Of a stretch of DNA of 64,000 bases, positions 36,314-45,673 are shown in pieces (position 1 is the first letter of the stretch; every line of letters starts with the position of its first letter). The stretch comes from Sulfobacillus benefaciens (GTDB lineage: Bacteria > Bacillota > Sulfobacillia > Sulfobacillales > Sulfobacillaceae): contig PXYW01000033.1 of assembly GCA_003023695.1 (NCBI GenBank), positions 1 to 64,000 on the forward strand, in the 5' to 3' direction. The notes below the pieces were generated by a model. The model was given only the letters and a program-made list of their open reading frames with translations. It did not search any database and was not told the origin of the DNA. Both the position numbers and the translations under genes were made by a program.

Positions 36314-37480
36314 ATGAAATTAGTTGAAGGGGGTTGGCCAGCCGAGGCAATGGTTGGGCCCACACTGCCCGGGAGTCATTACTATGACAGCGCACACTTT
36401 CAGCGTGAGTTGGATGCTATTTGGTTCAAAACCTGGCTCTGTGCTGGTCGTCTTGAGGAAATTCCCCATAGAGGGGACTATTTTACCCGAGAAATTGGTA
36501 AGGAAAGTGTGTTGTGTGTCCGGGGACAAAATGACGAGGTGCACACCTATTACAACGTGTGCCGACATCGCGGATCGCGAATTTGCGGCGATGACCAGGG
36601 GCACGTATCACAAGGGGTGTTATTTTGTCCCTATCACAGTTGGGGTTATAGCATTGATAATGGAGAATTAGTGAAAACTCCCAATATCCCTGATGACCTC
36701 GAAGGATTTGACCGCTATCAATATCCATTGTTTGGAATAAAAACGGAAGTCTGGCAGGGCTTTGTCTGGATAAATTTTGATGCCAGTGCCCCGAGCCTGG
36801 CGAACTGGTTGGGATTGCCGGACACATTTGTGCCATATTTGCGGTATCACCTGGATGAACTCAAAACGGGCGCCCAAAAAACCTATTCCATAGAGGCCAA
36901 TTGGAAACTCATTATGGAAAATGCCCTGGAATGTTATCATTGCTCCACAATCCATCCCGAATTAAGCAGATGTACGCCGCCTACGCTTCCTCGCTATTGG
37001 CTTCACGAAGTCGCTAAAGAGAGTCGGGTGCTTAAACACGCGGGCGCCATGGAATTAGCGGCAGGGTTTGAACGCGTGGGGATCACCGGTGAAGTGCAGC
37101 GCCCGCTTTTTAGAGAACTCACCACGGACGATAGCCGGCGGATCTTCTACTTTTTCATTTATCCGCACGTGTTCTTTGCCATGGCTTCAGACTATGTGTT
37201 TTTGTTTACCTTATGGCCCACTCGGCCTAATCACACGGTCACCCGAGGATATTGGCTGTTTGAAGACGAGGTCTTGCAAAATCCCCTTTATAGCATTAGC
37301 GATGCCGTGGATTTTTGGGACAAAACTAATCAACAAGACTGGGTTGCCAGCGAACTGGTGCAAAAGGGAAATGAGTCCAAGGCATATGACAACGGCGGGG
37401 TTTTAATCCCCAACGACTGGCGAGTGGCAAAATTTATCCGGTACATCCAAGACCAACTCGAGACGACAAGTGAGGATTAA
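36314..37480 (+). CDS. Rieske non-haem iron oxygenase alpha subunit (1)
   Basis: The catalytic subunit of an aromatic-ring-hydroxylase-type oxygenase, 388 residues from the ATG that follows TAAGGAGGAG. The Rieske cluster binds to C83-x-H85 (CRHRGSR) and C105-x2-H108 (CPYHSWGY). The mononuclear iron site is in ENALECYHCSTIHPELS, with the two histidines spaced as usual. The length and sequence fit the branch that acts on quaternary ammonium compounds (glycine betaine, carnitine or proline-betaine monooxygenases such as GbcA, CntA, Stc2) rather than on aromatics; this is inference from family and context. Such enzymes insert oxygen into an N-methyl or C-N carbon and release formaldehyde or an aldehyde. 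A second, similar oxygenase follows 37 bases after the stop. Confidence 0.87.
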   Translation: MKLVEGGWPAEAMVGPTLPGSHYYDSAHFQRELDAIWFKTWLCAGRLEEIPHRGDYFTREIGKESVLCVRGQNDEVHTYYNVCRHRGSRICGDDQGHVSQGVLFCPYHSWGYSIDNGELVKTPNIPDDLEGFDRYQYPLFGIKTEVWQGFVWINFDASAPSLANWLGLPDTFVPYLRYHLDELKTGAQKTYSIEANWKLIMENALECYHCSTIHPELSRCTPPTLPRYWLHEVAKESRVLKHAGAMELAAGFERVGITGEVQRPLFRELTTDDSRRIFYFFIYPHVFFAMASDYVFLFTLWPTRPNHTVTRGYWLFEDEVLQNPLYSISDAVDFWDKTNQQDWVASELVQKGNESKAYDNGGVLIPNDWRVAKFIRYIQDQLETTSED

Positions 37481-37517
37481 TGGATAACCAACAAGTTTGC
37501 GAAGTGGGAGGGGAATC

Positions 37518-38663
37518 ATGAAACTCATTGACCGGAACAATCTGGCCGAAAAAGCCACGCGTACGTTTCCCGGGGCAGCCTATTACAGTGATGAGCAGTT
37601 TCAACGGGAGCTGGAGCGAATCTGGTTTAAGAAGTGGCTATGCGCAGGACGTCTAGAGGAAGTGCCCAAGGTCGGAGACTATATCGTTAGGCAGATAGGC
37701 GATGAAAGTCTGTTGTTTGTGAGAGGACAAGATGGGGATGTTCATGGGTTTTACAATACCTGCCGGCACCGCGGTTCGCGGATGTGCCTGTCAGCTTCCG
37801 GACATCTTCGTGGAGGAACGGTTACGTGCCCCTATCACAGTTGGAAGTACAGTATGGATGATGGGCACTTACTGTCCGCACCGAATTTTCCCGATAATCT
37901 AGAGGGGTTCGACCGTACCCAATTCCCCCTCATGTCGTTTAAAACGAAGGTGTGGCAAGGCTTCATTTGGTGCTCTTTAGACACTGAAGAGTCTGCCGAG
38001 GACGAGATCTCGCAACTTCCGGCCGAGTTGGGCTACTACGAAAAGTATCACTTGGCCGAGCTGAAACCGGGTAAGGTCTTGACCTACGAGGTAAACGCCA
38101 ACTGGAAGCTGATCATGGAGAACAGCGTAGAATGTTATCACTGCACGACTATTCATCCGCAATTAAGTCGCGCCACACCTCCCGACAATGCTTGGTGGTG
38201 GAATGACGAGGCGCCGTCAGAGTCCGACTTTCTCGATGTAGGTGGGATGACACTCGCTGAAAATTTTGAGCGTGCCAGTCTCACCGGCATTGCCACCCGG
38301 CCCCAATTTGCAGAGATTACGGATGATGATGCTCGTGCCGTCTACTATTTTTCGGTTCTGCCTCACACCTTATTTGGGTTAGCAGCGGATTACGTGTTTT
38401 GTTTTTCGTTGTGGCCTGTGAGTGCGCAAAAGACGAAGGTTCTGGCGTATTGGCTGGCCGATCCCGATTTACTGAACCAAGACGGTATCTTAGATGACGC
38501 ATTCGAGTTTTGGGATATTACCAACAAACAAGATTGGACTGCCATTGAATTGGCGCAACAAGGTGTTAAATCTCGAGCTTTTGCCGGCGGCGGGGTGATT
38601 GGTTTGGATGACTGGTTGGTCGGCAAATTCGTCGAGTACATCAAAAAAAGTCTAAGCGAGTAA
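37518..38663 (+). CDS. Rieske non-haem iron oxygenase alpha subunit (2)
   Basis: A 381-residue oxygenase paralogous to the preceding one. It keeps CRHRGSRMC and CPYHSWKYSMD as cluster ligands and ENSVECYHCTTIHPQLS as iron site, and shares the EFWDITNKQDW-type third-ligand region at the C-terminal end. I use the ATG at 37518, with GGGAGGGGAATC in front. Two alpha-type subunits in a row, without a beta subunit, suggest either two homo-oligomeric enzymes for successive steps or a hetero-oligomer. Their different substrate-pocket sequences (residues about 220-300) point to different substrates. Confidence 0.87.
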   Translation: MKLIDRNNLAEKATRTFPGAAYYSDEQFQRELERIWFKKWLCAGRLEEVPKVGDYIVRQIGDESLLFVRGQDGDVHGFYNTCRHRGSRMCLSASGHLRGGTVTCPYHSWKYSMDDGHLLSAPNFPDNLEGFDRTQFPLMSFKTKVWQGFIWCSLDTEESAEDEISQLPAELGYYEKYHLAELKPGKVLTYEVNANWKLIMENSVECYHCTTIHPQLSRATPPDNAWWWNDEAPSESDFLDVGGMTLAENFERASLTGIATRPQFAEITDDDARAVYYFSVLPHTLFGLAADYVFCFSLWPVSAQKTKVLAYWLADPDLLNQDGILDDAFEFWDITNKQDWTAIELAQQGVKSRAFAGGGVIGLDDWLVGKFVEYIKKSLSE

Positions 38664-38798
38664 CCCAGATAAAGAAAGCCATGCAAAACTCCAGTAGGCC
38701 TCTCTCTACCCATCCAGTGTGACGTGCGAATCTCCGATCTGCCAGGTTCCTTGACTCGGATTGACATTCACTATGAATTTGAAGGAGGGTGCAGGATT

Positions 38799-40232
38799 AT
38801 GGATAATGAGCTTTTGGTGTCCGACGTCGAGGGACTATCCGATCTATCAGAAGATCAAGTGGTCGAATTATTTCATTACCGGCAAGAGTTTAAGCGTACA
38901 CTTACTGGATTCGGATCATTCGCCACGTCATACTCGTTTATTTCTGTTACCACGGGAATTTTCACCATGTTCGGGTACGTAATGGCGACTGGCGGTCCAG
39001 CAGGCATTTGGGTGTGGCCGATTGCAGCGCTGGGACAGTTGATGGTGGCCTTTTTATACAGTGATATTGCAGGGCGAATACCCATTTCTGGCTACTCCTA
39101 TCAGTGGATCACCCGCATTGCCAATCCGGCTGTGGGATGGTTTGCTGGATGGCTAGGATTTGCCTATTTTATGCTGGTGGTGGCAGCGGTTAATGCAGGA
39201 CTGTCGCCGGTCATTGCCGTGATTTTTGGCATTTCTCCGTCAACACGAAACCTGATCGTCATCGGGGTGGTGTTGATTATCTTGCAGTTTTTAATCAATG
39301 CGTTCAATACGCGCATCGCATCCCTGTTTAACAACTTTGGGGTATTCACTGAACTTATCGGACTGGTGTTGCTGGGCGTTCTGTTATTAATTGTGGGTCT
39401 TAGTCATGGACATCCTGTATCTACGCTGTTTCAGCATCCTAATGTTAAGGGCGCCTTTTTTCCCGCCTTTATTGCGTCGTTCTTGTTTCCCTTATACACC
39501 ATTGTCGGTTTTGAAACTGCGGCAAACATGGCCGAAGAAACCCACAATGCACATAGGACGGTTCCGAAAACCGTCATTTTGTCAGTGGTGTCGGCAGGAA
39601 TTGTGGGCATGTTCTTTCTCATTGCTGCCGTTATGGGAATGCCCTCACTCCATGGCGTTTTGAAATCTGCAACTCCGCTGCCCTATATCGTTGACAGCAA
39701 TTTGGGTTCTACTATCGGCACAGTGTTTCTGGTCGTCGTGGCGATCTCGATCTTTGTCTGCGGGCTGGTGTGCATGATGTCGGGCGCCCGGCTGGTTTAC
39801 GCAATGAGTCGCGACAATCGGTTCTTTATGAGCACTACATTCCGTTATGTTTCCAAGCGTTTTGACACCCCATTCCCGGCGTTAGTACTGCTTACCGCTA
39901 TTGGCATCGTGGTCACTTTGTTTTCTAACTCTCTAGCTATTTTGGTGGGAACCACGGCGGTCATGCCCACCTTAACGTATCTCCTGACTATTCTTGCCTA
40001 CTTTGTCGCGGTTCGCCGCGGGAACTTGCCCGACAGTCTCGGCGGGTTCTCATTGGGACGCTGGGCGACCCCAGTCGGAATTTTGGCGGTGCTTTGGCTG
40101 GTGATAGGGTTATTGATCCTGACAGTGCCCAAGGAATTTCATGCCATCGATTTGTGGTCACTGGGCATTTTCCTCATAGGAGGACTGATCTACTTGTTCG
40201 GATTTCGCAAGACCACAGAGTCAACGCTATAG
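38799..40232 (+). CDS. APC superfamily permease
   Basis: A 477-residue membrane protein with about twelve helices. The first helix follows the charged segment VELFHYRQEFKRTLTGFGSF, and the IAGRIPISGYSYQWITRIAN loop is the typical APC motif, seen in the amino acid/choline transporter group (BAT1-like) with FETAANMAEETHNAHRTVPK later on. GAAGGAGGG precedes the ATG; an upstream extension in the same frame is unlikely. It probably imports the methylated amine or betaine used by the pathway. The gene lies between the oxygenases and the aldehyde dehydrogenase, all on the same strand. Confidence 0.85.
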   Translation: MDNELLVSDVEGLSDLSEDQVVELFHYRQEFKRTLTGFGSFATSYSFISVTTGIFTMFGYVMATGGPAGIWVWPIAALGQLMVAFLYSDIAGRIPISGYSYQWITRIANPAVGWFAGWLGFAYFMLVVAAVNAGLSPVIAVIFGISPSTRNLIVIGVVLIILQFLINAFNTRIASLFNNFGVFTELIGLVLLGVLLLIVGLSHGHPVSTLFQHPNVKGAFFPAFIASFLFPLYTIVGFETAANMAEETHNAHRTVPKTVILSVVSAGIVGMFFLIAAVMGMPSLHGVLKSATPLPYIVDSNLGSTIGTVFLVVVAISIFVCGLVCMMSGARLVYAMSRDNRFFMSTTFRYVSKRFDTPFPALVLLTAIGIVVTLFSNSLAILVGTTAVMPTLTYLLTILAYFVAVRRGNLPDSLGGFSLGRWATPVGILAVLWLVIGLLILTVPKEFHAIDLWSLGIFLIGGLIYLFGFRKTTESTL

Positions 40233-40267
40233 GTTCTTAAACATGTCGGGCGACAAGGAGAATTTAG

Positions 40268-41773
40268 ATGGAAGAAGGCCAATTACTCATAAACGGGCGA
40301 TGGGTCCAAGCAGCCGACGGCGGTCGGACTCGTATTTTCAACCCCTCCACGGGACAGCCCATAGGCACGATAGCCATGGCTACTCCTGGTGATGTCGACG
40401 CAGCAGTCCAGGCTGCACGCCGCGCCTTCGATGACGGACGGTGGTGTGACCTGACTCCCGGCAATCGTGCCAAGATTTTGTGGCGTTTGGCTGACCTCTT
40501 GGATGACACTCAAGAATCACTGGCACAATTGGAGTCATTAAATCAGGGTAAGCCGATTCGCCTGACGCGCGGAGGAGATTTGCCCACTACGGTAGATAAT
40601 GCGCGATTTTTTGCCAGCGCTGCGCGCCACTTGGAAGGGAGGGCAACCCAAGAATATGACGGCACACACACCAGCATGTTGCGACGTGAGCCCATTGGTG
40701 TGGTTGCATCGATTACACCTTGGAACTATCCCTTAATGATGGCAGTTTGGGAAGTGTTGCCGGCTTTAGCAGCCGGCAACACGGTGGTTCTTAAGCCAGC
40801 GACTGCAACTCCATTTACCTCGTTGGCTCTGGGAAGACTGGCATTGGAAGCAGGGGTTCCCGACGGCGTCCTGAATATTGTGGTGGGTCCTGGGGGTTCG
40901 GTGGGACAACAGTTAGCATCTCATCCCGGGGTGGATATGGTATCGGTGACGGGTGGGGTCCACACGGGAAGCGCTATCATGGAAGAGGCTGCACCCACGA
41001 TCAAACGCCTTCATTTCGAGTTGGGCGGCAAAGCACCTTTCATTGTGTTCGCTGATGCGAATTTTGAGGCGGCGGTGCAGGGTGCAGTGGTCGCCGCCTT
41101 TATCAACGCAGGACAGGACTGCACTGCGGCCACCAGGATTTTTGTGGAACGGTCATGCTACGCTCAGTTTGTTGATGCCATGACCAAAGCCACGACATCG
41201 ATACAGGTAGGTGATGCTTTGGATCCCAATACCGAAATGGGCCCAGTAATCAGTCACGGTCATCGCGAACGCATCGCATCCTTTGTGGATCGCGCCGTTC
41301 GTGACGGCGCAACCGTACTGGCAGGTGGTAAAAGCATGACGGAGGGTCCATTAGCTCATGGATATTACTATCCTCCCACCTTATTGGTCGACGTTGATGA
41401 CTCTTTTGAAGTATGTCGTCAAGAAATATTTGGGCCAGTGGTTCCTATCATGCCGTTTGCTGATGAGGAGGAAGTCGTTATGCGCTCCAATGCCGTGCCG
41501 TATGGGCTATCGGGATCAGTATGGACCACAAATGGGCCACGATCCTTGCGTATGGCCCGGAAGCTTAAAATGGGCACGGTGTGGATTAATGACCACCTGC
41601 CGCTGGTATCGGAGATGCCGCATGGAGGGTATAAACAAAGTGGATTTGGAAAAGGAATGTCCATTTATTCTGTTGAAGATTATACGGAAATAAAACATGT
41701 CATGGCGGACCTTTCCAATGCAGTAGTCAAACCTTGGCATGAGGCCGTATTCCTGCCCAAAAGCGAAAGCTAA
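40268..41773 (+). CDS. NAD(P)-dependent aldehyde dehydrogenase (betaine-aldehyde-dehydrogenase-like)
   Basis: A 501-residue member of the aldehyde dehydrogenase superfamily with the normal length. The catalytic cysteine is in NAGQDCTAATRIF (about residue 285), the general base glutamate in HFELGGKAPFIVF (about 250), and the cofactor-binding PWNYPLMM and GNTVVLKPA segments precede them. The closest well-known relatives in pattern are betaine aldehyde and gamma-aminobutyraldehyde dehydrogenases. In this cluster it may oxidise an aldehyde released by C-N cleavage (as malic semialdehyde is released from carnitine) or a carbon chain left after demethylation. AAGGAGAATTT precedes the ATG. Confidence 0.9.
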   Translation: MEEGQLLINGRWVQAADGGRTRIFNPSTGQPIGTIAMATPGDVDAAVQAARRAFDDGRWCDLTPGNRAKILWRLADLLDDTQESLAQLESLNQGKPIRLTRGGDLPTTVDNARFFASAARHLEGRATQEYDGTHTSMLRREPIGVVASITPWNYPLMMAVWEVLPALAAGNTVVLKPATATPFTSLALGRLALEAGVPDGVLNIVVGPGGSVGQQLASHPGVDMVSVTGGVHTGSAIMEEAAPTIKRLHFELGGKAPFIVFADANFEAAVQGAVVAAFINAGQDCTAATRIFVERSCYAQFVDAMTKATTSIQVGDALDPNTEMGPVISHGHRERIASFVDRAVRDGATVLAGGKSMTEGPLAHGYYYPPTLLVDVDDSFEVCRQEIFGPVVPIMPFADEEEVVMRSNAVPYGLSGSVWTTNGPRSLRMARKLKMGTVWINDHLPLVSEMPHGGYKQSGFGKGMSIYSVEDYTEIKHVMADLSNAVVKPWHEAVFLPKSES

Positions 41774-41883
41774 TATCGGGGTGACCGGTCTTGCTATGAG
41801 CACGGAAAGCAGGTGTTCGGGGCCGCGATGGGCCCCCAGCACAGTCGGACCTAAAATGCGACCATTCGAAAGGAGTCAGGATC

Positions 41884-43869
41884 ATGGATTCAGAAGAGTT
41901 AACCCTGTTGTTCAGCCCTATTTCTATCCGAGGAAAAACCATAAAAAATCGTATTGCAGTCACCGCCCACGCCACGGGACTGAATCCCTTGAGTTATCCT
42001 TCCGATCAATTTATAGCCTATAATGCCAACAAAGCCCGACATGGGGTGGGCCTGCTAATGACTATGGGGTCAGGATCGGTGCATCCAACGTCACCGAATT
42101 CGGATTGGGGTGGCATTCATAACTGGGATGAAAGCATTGTGCCGTATCTGAAAAAGATGTCTGCGGCAATTAAACCAACGGGTACCGTGTTGATGGCACA
42201 GATTTCCCATCGGGGACGGAGGGCGAATCGCGACGTGACATGGCTTCCAATCTATGCACCGTCAGACGAACCCGAGCCTTTGCATCGGGATGTGCCCCAC
42301 GAAATTCAAGCCGACGATATCGATTGGTTAATCGCGGCCTACGTGGGTGCGGCCGTGCGTCTCAAAGAGGGAGGATTCGATGGGGTCGAAATTTCCGCCG
42401 CGCACGGACATCTAATTGACCAGTTTTGGTCTCCGTTGTCAAACCATCGCAGCGACGATTTTGGTGGTAGTCTGGAAAACCGGATGCGGTTTGGCAATAT
42501 GGTTATTGACGCCGTGCGGGATGCGGTTGGAGAGGATTTTATCGTCGGATTGCGGCTCACGGGCGATGAATTTTTAGATGGTGGGCTGACATTAGAGGAC
42601 ATGCAGGAGATTGCGACAAGATCGGCTGCCTCTGGAAAAATCGATCTCCTGAACATTATTGGGTCTACCGGCGCCACCGAATATCACCAGGCCCTGACAG
42701 TACCGTCGATGAACTATCAGCCCGGGGTGTTTACTGGACTCGCGAGCTCCATTCGCTTCGCGTTGCAAGAATCCGGAAATGCCATTCCGGTATTGGTGAC
42801 AGGCAGGGTTGTTCATCCGCTACAGGCCGAAGAAGTCTTGCAATTAGGCCAGGCGGACTTGGTGGGAATGAATCGTGCCATCATTGCGGATCCCGAAATG
42901 CCGGAAAAAGCCCGCGAAGGACGTTTTTCCGACATTCGCGTCTGCATGGGGGCTAATGAGGGCTGCATTGGACGAATTTATGTGGGGAAAGGCATTACCT
43001 GTGTGCAAAATCCGGTGATCAGCCGGGAAGAGGAACTGGCAGAGTGGTCACCGGCGTCATCATCGCGCTATGTGGTCGTCGTCGGGGGTGGGCCGGCGGG
43101 ATTGGAGGCTGCTCGCATGAGTGCGCTCCGCGGACATCGGGTCACCCTGGTTGAGCAATCTTCGGTGTTAGGCGGACAAATTCGCCTCGCCGCAGCGACA
43201 CCCAATCGGAGTGCCTATGCGAGTTCTGTGGATTGGTTGGAAGGTCAAGCGAAAAAGGCTGGGGTGGAATTTTATCTAGACACCACTGCTACGGCCTCCC
43301 TGATTTTGTCATGGAATCCCGATGTGGTGATTGTGGCCACGGGCTCCTTGCCCCGGCCTTTAACAATACCGCGGGCGACGGAAGTCCCCTGTTTTACCGC
43401 TCGGGAGATTCTGGCCGGCTCTGCCATCACCGGATCTCAGGTGTTGCTCATTGATGAAAACCATCATCAAGAAGGGTTGTCTACTGCGGAATTTTTAGCG
43501 TCCCAAGGATACCAAGTGACCGTCGTCTCGCGATTATGGATACCCGGAGAAGACATCGATGTTACTCTACGGCCAGATTTATCCGGGAGACTGGATGCCT
43601 TGGGCGTCACACTATGGCCCTTAACCGAGGTCAAGGAAATTTTTTCGGATGGTACAGCGGCATTGGAGCATGTGCATTCGCATCGTCCATGGGAGCTCGG
43701 TCCCTTTGATGCCGTGGTTACGGCCACCAAAGGACGGGCCCAAGATGCTTTATGGAAAGAACTCAAGGAATCTTCCGTCGAACTTTATGTAATTGGCGAT
43801 GCCATGGCCCCGCGGGGTCTTCATGATGCCATTTTAGAAGGCACGCGTGTGGCACGGAGTGTGCAGTGA
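41884..43869 (+). CDS. FMN/FAD amine dehydrogenase (trimethylamine/dimethylglycine dehydrogenase family)
   Basis: A 661-residue flavoprotein. Residues about 1-340 form an Old-Yellow-Enzyme-like FMN barrel (GVEISAAHGHLIDQFWSPLSN and DFGGSLENRMRF), and residues about 390-660 form an FAD/NAD-type module (VVVVGGGPAGLEAARMSALR). The layout matches trimethylamine dehydrogenase, dimethylglycine demethylase DgcA and dienoyl-CoA reductase. Between the domains the iron-sulfur motif reads CMGANEGC followed by TCVQNP, so the second of the four usual cysteines is alanine here; whether a 4Fe-4S cluster forms is open. The ETF genes directly downstream (4-base overlap) argue for an N-methyl amine dehydrogenase that passes electrons to ETF. 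GAAAGGAG precedes the ATG. Confidence 0.85.
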   Translation: MDSEELTLLFSPISIRGKTIKNRIAVTAHATGLNPLSYPSDQFIAYNANKARHGVGLLMTMGSGSVHPTSPNSDWGGIHNWDESIVPYLKKMSAAIKPTGTVLMAQISHRGRRANRDVTWLPIYAPSDEPEPLHRDVPHEIQADDIDWLIAAYVGAAVRLKEGGFDGVEISAAHGHLIDQFWSPLSNHRSDDFGGSLENRMRFGNMVIDAVRDAVGEDFIVGLRLTGDEFLDGGLTLEDMQEIATRSAASGKIDLLNIIGSTGATEYHQALTVPSMNYQPGVFTGLASSIRFALQESGNAIPVLVTGRVVHPLQAEEVLQLGQADLVGMNRAIIADPEMPEKAREGRFSDIRVCMGANEGCIGRIYVGKGITCVQNPVISREEELAEWSPASSSRYVVVVGGGPAGLEAARMSALRGHRVTLVEQSSVLGGQIRLAAATPNRSAYASSVDWLEGQAKKAGVEFYLDTTATASLILSWNPDVVIVATGSLPRPLTIPRATEVPCFTAREILAGSAITGSQVLLIDENHHQEGLSTAEFLASQGYQVTVVSRLWIPGEDIDVTLRPDLSGRLDALGVTLWPLTEVKEIFSDGTAALEHVHSHRPWELGPFDAVVTATKGRAQDALWKELKESSVELYVIGDAMAPRGLHDAILEGTRVARSVQ

Positions 43870-44900
43870 GTGAGCATCCCTCTCGTATCATGTGGGTTTT
43901 TGCGGTGCTGTCGAGTCCAGAAGACCAAGGTTGGCAACACGTGTTTGCCGCCTTGGCGCAGACGGAGTGGGGCGCGAAAAATATTGACAGCATCACTTTA
44001 ATTGTAATCGGCGTAATCGCTCGGGAGGACGATATTTTTCGGCAGGCGGCTGAATTTGGCGTGGACTCGGTGGTGATAGTGGATATCGGCCCCCTCTTTG
44101 GTCGCACATCGACTCTAGCGGAGGCTTGCCGTGTGCTAATGACCCGGGAGAAGCCTGTCGTATCGCTATTCAGCGGCGGGCCCTCCAGTCCCATGACCGC
44201 CTTTGTGGCGGCCGAGTGGGCGGATCACCTCCATGGCAGCTTAGTGTTTCCTGCCTCCTCCTTTCGCGTGATGCCGGACCATACCGTGCAAACAATTGAA
44301 GACGTCGAGGTGGGTGTAACCCAGGCCGTGCGCACTTTTCGGGAGGATCAGCCCATGGTGATTGTCTGGGACGCCCCCCGCGTGTCCCTTCAGCGCGGGA
44401 GAGGATTGCACAAGCCGCTCCCAGAGGTGGAACGTTTACCGATTTCGGTATCCCCCCAAGACTCGGAGATTACGGTGCTGCGGCAGATTCCGCCTACTCC
44501 CCAAGAACGGGCGCTAGAAGATGCCGACCGCGTGGTCGCCGGCGGGCGCGGTATTGGGGGAGCGGATGGATTTGCAATATTAGAGCAATTGGCCAGTGCT
44601 TTGGATGCGGGGCTTGGCGCATCACGCGTGGCGGTAGATCAGGGATGGGTGAGTTACGCCCACCAAGTAGGACAGACAGGAAAGCGGATTCAGGCTCGGC
44701 TTTACATGGCCTTTGGTATTTCTGGAGCACCACAGCATATGGAAGGTATGCGCAATTGCGACACTATTATCGCGGTGAATTCGGATCCCTCCGCGCCTAT
44801 TTTTGAAGTGGCACATCTGGGTGTGGTGGGTGATGCGCGAGAAGTCGCCCAAAACCTAGCGGCTGCCATTGGTCAGCGACGGATCGGTGAAATGACATGA
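43866..44900 (+). CDS. etfA: Electron transfer flavoprotein alpha subunit
   Basis: A 344-residue ETF alpha subunit. The C-terminal FAD domain is well conserved: ALEDADRVVAGGRGIGGADG, GASRVAVDQGWV, HQVGQTGKRIQARLYMAFG, ISGAPQHMEGM and INAV-like VNSDPSAPIFEVAHLGVVGD. The GTG start overlaps the stop of the amine dehydrogenase gene by four bases, which indicates tight coupling. It should accept electrons from that dehydrogenase and pass them, with the beta subunit, to the membrane quinone pool through an ETF:quinone oxidoreductase that is not in this window. Confidence 0.9.
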   Translation: MSEHPSRIMWVFAVLSSPEDQGWQHVFAALAQTEWGAKNIDSITLIVIGVIAREDDIFRQAAEFGVDSVVIVDIGPLFGRTSTLAEACRVLMTREKPVVSLFSGGPSSPMTAFVAAEWADHLHGSLVFPASSFRVMPDHTVQTIEDVEVGVTQAVRTFREDQPMVIVWDAPRVSLQRGRGLHKPLPEVERLPISVSPQDSEITVLRQIPPTPQERALEDADRVVAGGRGIGGADGFAILEQLASALDAGLGASRVAVDQGWVSYAHQVGQTGKRIQARLYMAFGISGAPQHMEGMRNCDTIIAVNSDPSAPIFEVAHLGVVGDAREVAQNLAAAIGQRRIGEMT

Positions 44901-45673
44901 ACTGGCGTGTCTTGTTGCCTGTGGGGTCGTTTCGGGATCCCCTGGACTGGCTCGACAGTCCACAGTCTGCCCCATTGGCATTGGCTCGCCAGATGATCCA
45001 GCAACATGGGGGAGACTTGGCGGTGATCGGCTATGGTGCGGCACAGGATTTAAGCGTATTGCAATGGGCACGGGAGGCGGGCGCGTCGGAGGTGTTCCTG
45101 GTCAGAACGGAAGCCGGCACCGAGGCAACCGCGATTGTGTCAGCATTGGCTGCCCAATGGGCTGAAGAAACACAAGTATGTGTGATGGCCTTGGGCACTT
45201 CCGATACGGTGCCCTGGATGCTGGGATCGCACCTCGGATGGGCGGTCGTGCCCGGGATACGGTCCGTCATGGTTCATGATGCTGCCTCCGTAACGGTGCG
45301 CCAGGGGCGTCCCCAGGGGTGGCAGGCGGAATTGCTGGTCCGGACACCAGCCATCTTGCTGCTGGATCCGCGGTTTTTTCGCAGCCTGTATTTGACGGTT
45401 CGCCAACGACAACATGCCACTCAAGCGGCAATGGAGATACCGGAGCACCATCTGTTGGGACTCGGACAGCCTGGACCAGTCTTGCGTCCCTACCGCAAAG
45501 TAGCACTAAAAGTGGGGGGCGCGGGAGCAGGACTGGACGCACGTGCGCGCCTAGGGGCCTTGTCGAACCCCCAGCCCGCTTCGGCACAGGCCAAATCTGT
45601 AGTCAATGGATCTACCGAGGAAATCACCCAGGCGATTATGAAATTTTTGCTGGCCAAAGATTTGCTGCCGTAA
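44897..45673 (+). CDS. etfB: Electron transfer flavoprotein beta subunit (divergent)
   Basis: A 258-residue protein in the position and with the fold pattern of ETF beta: the early strand RVLLPVGSFRDPLDW, the nucleotide-binding part AVIGYGAAQDLSVLQWAREAGA and PQ-type loop VRQGRPQGWQAELLVRTPAIL. The sequence is more divergent than that of etfA, as in ETF pairs dedicated to dimethylglycine or carnitine metabolism. Its ATG overlaps the etfA stop by four bases. The pair forms the electron carrier for the upstream flavoprotein. Confidence 0.8.
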   Translation: MNWRVLLPVGSFRDPLDWLDSPQSAPLALARQMIQQHGGDLAVIGYGAAQDLSVLQWAREAGASEVFLVRTEAGTEATAIVSALAAQWAEETQVCVMALGTSDTVPWMLGSHLGWAVVPGIRSVMVHDAASVTVRQGRPQGWQAELLVRTPAILLLDPRFFRSLYLTVRQRQHATQAAMEIPEHHLLGLGQPGPVLRPYRKVALKVGGAGAGLDARARLGALSNPQPASAQAKSVVNGSTEEITQAIMKFLLAKDLLP

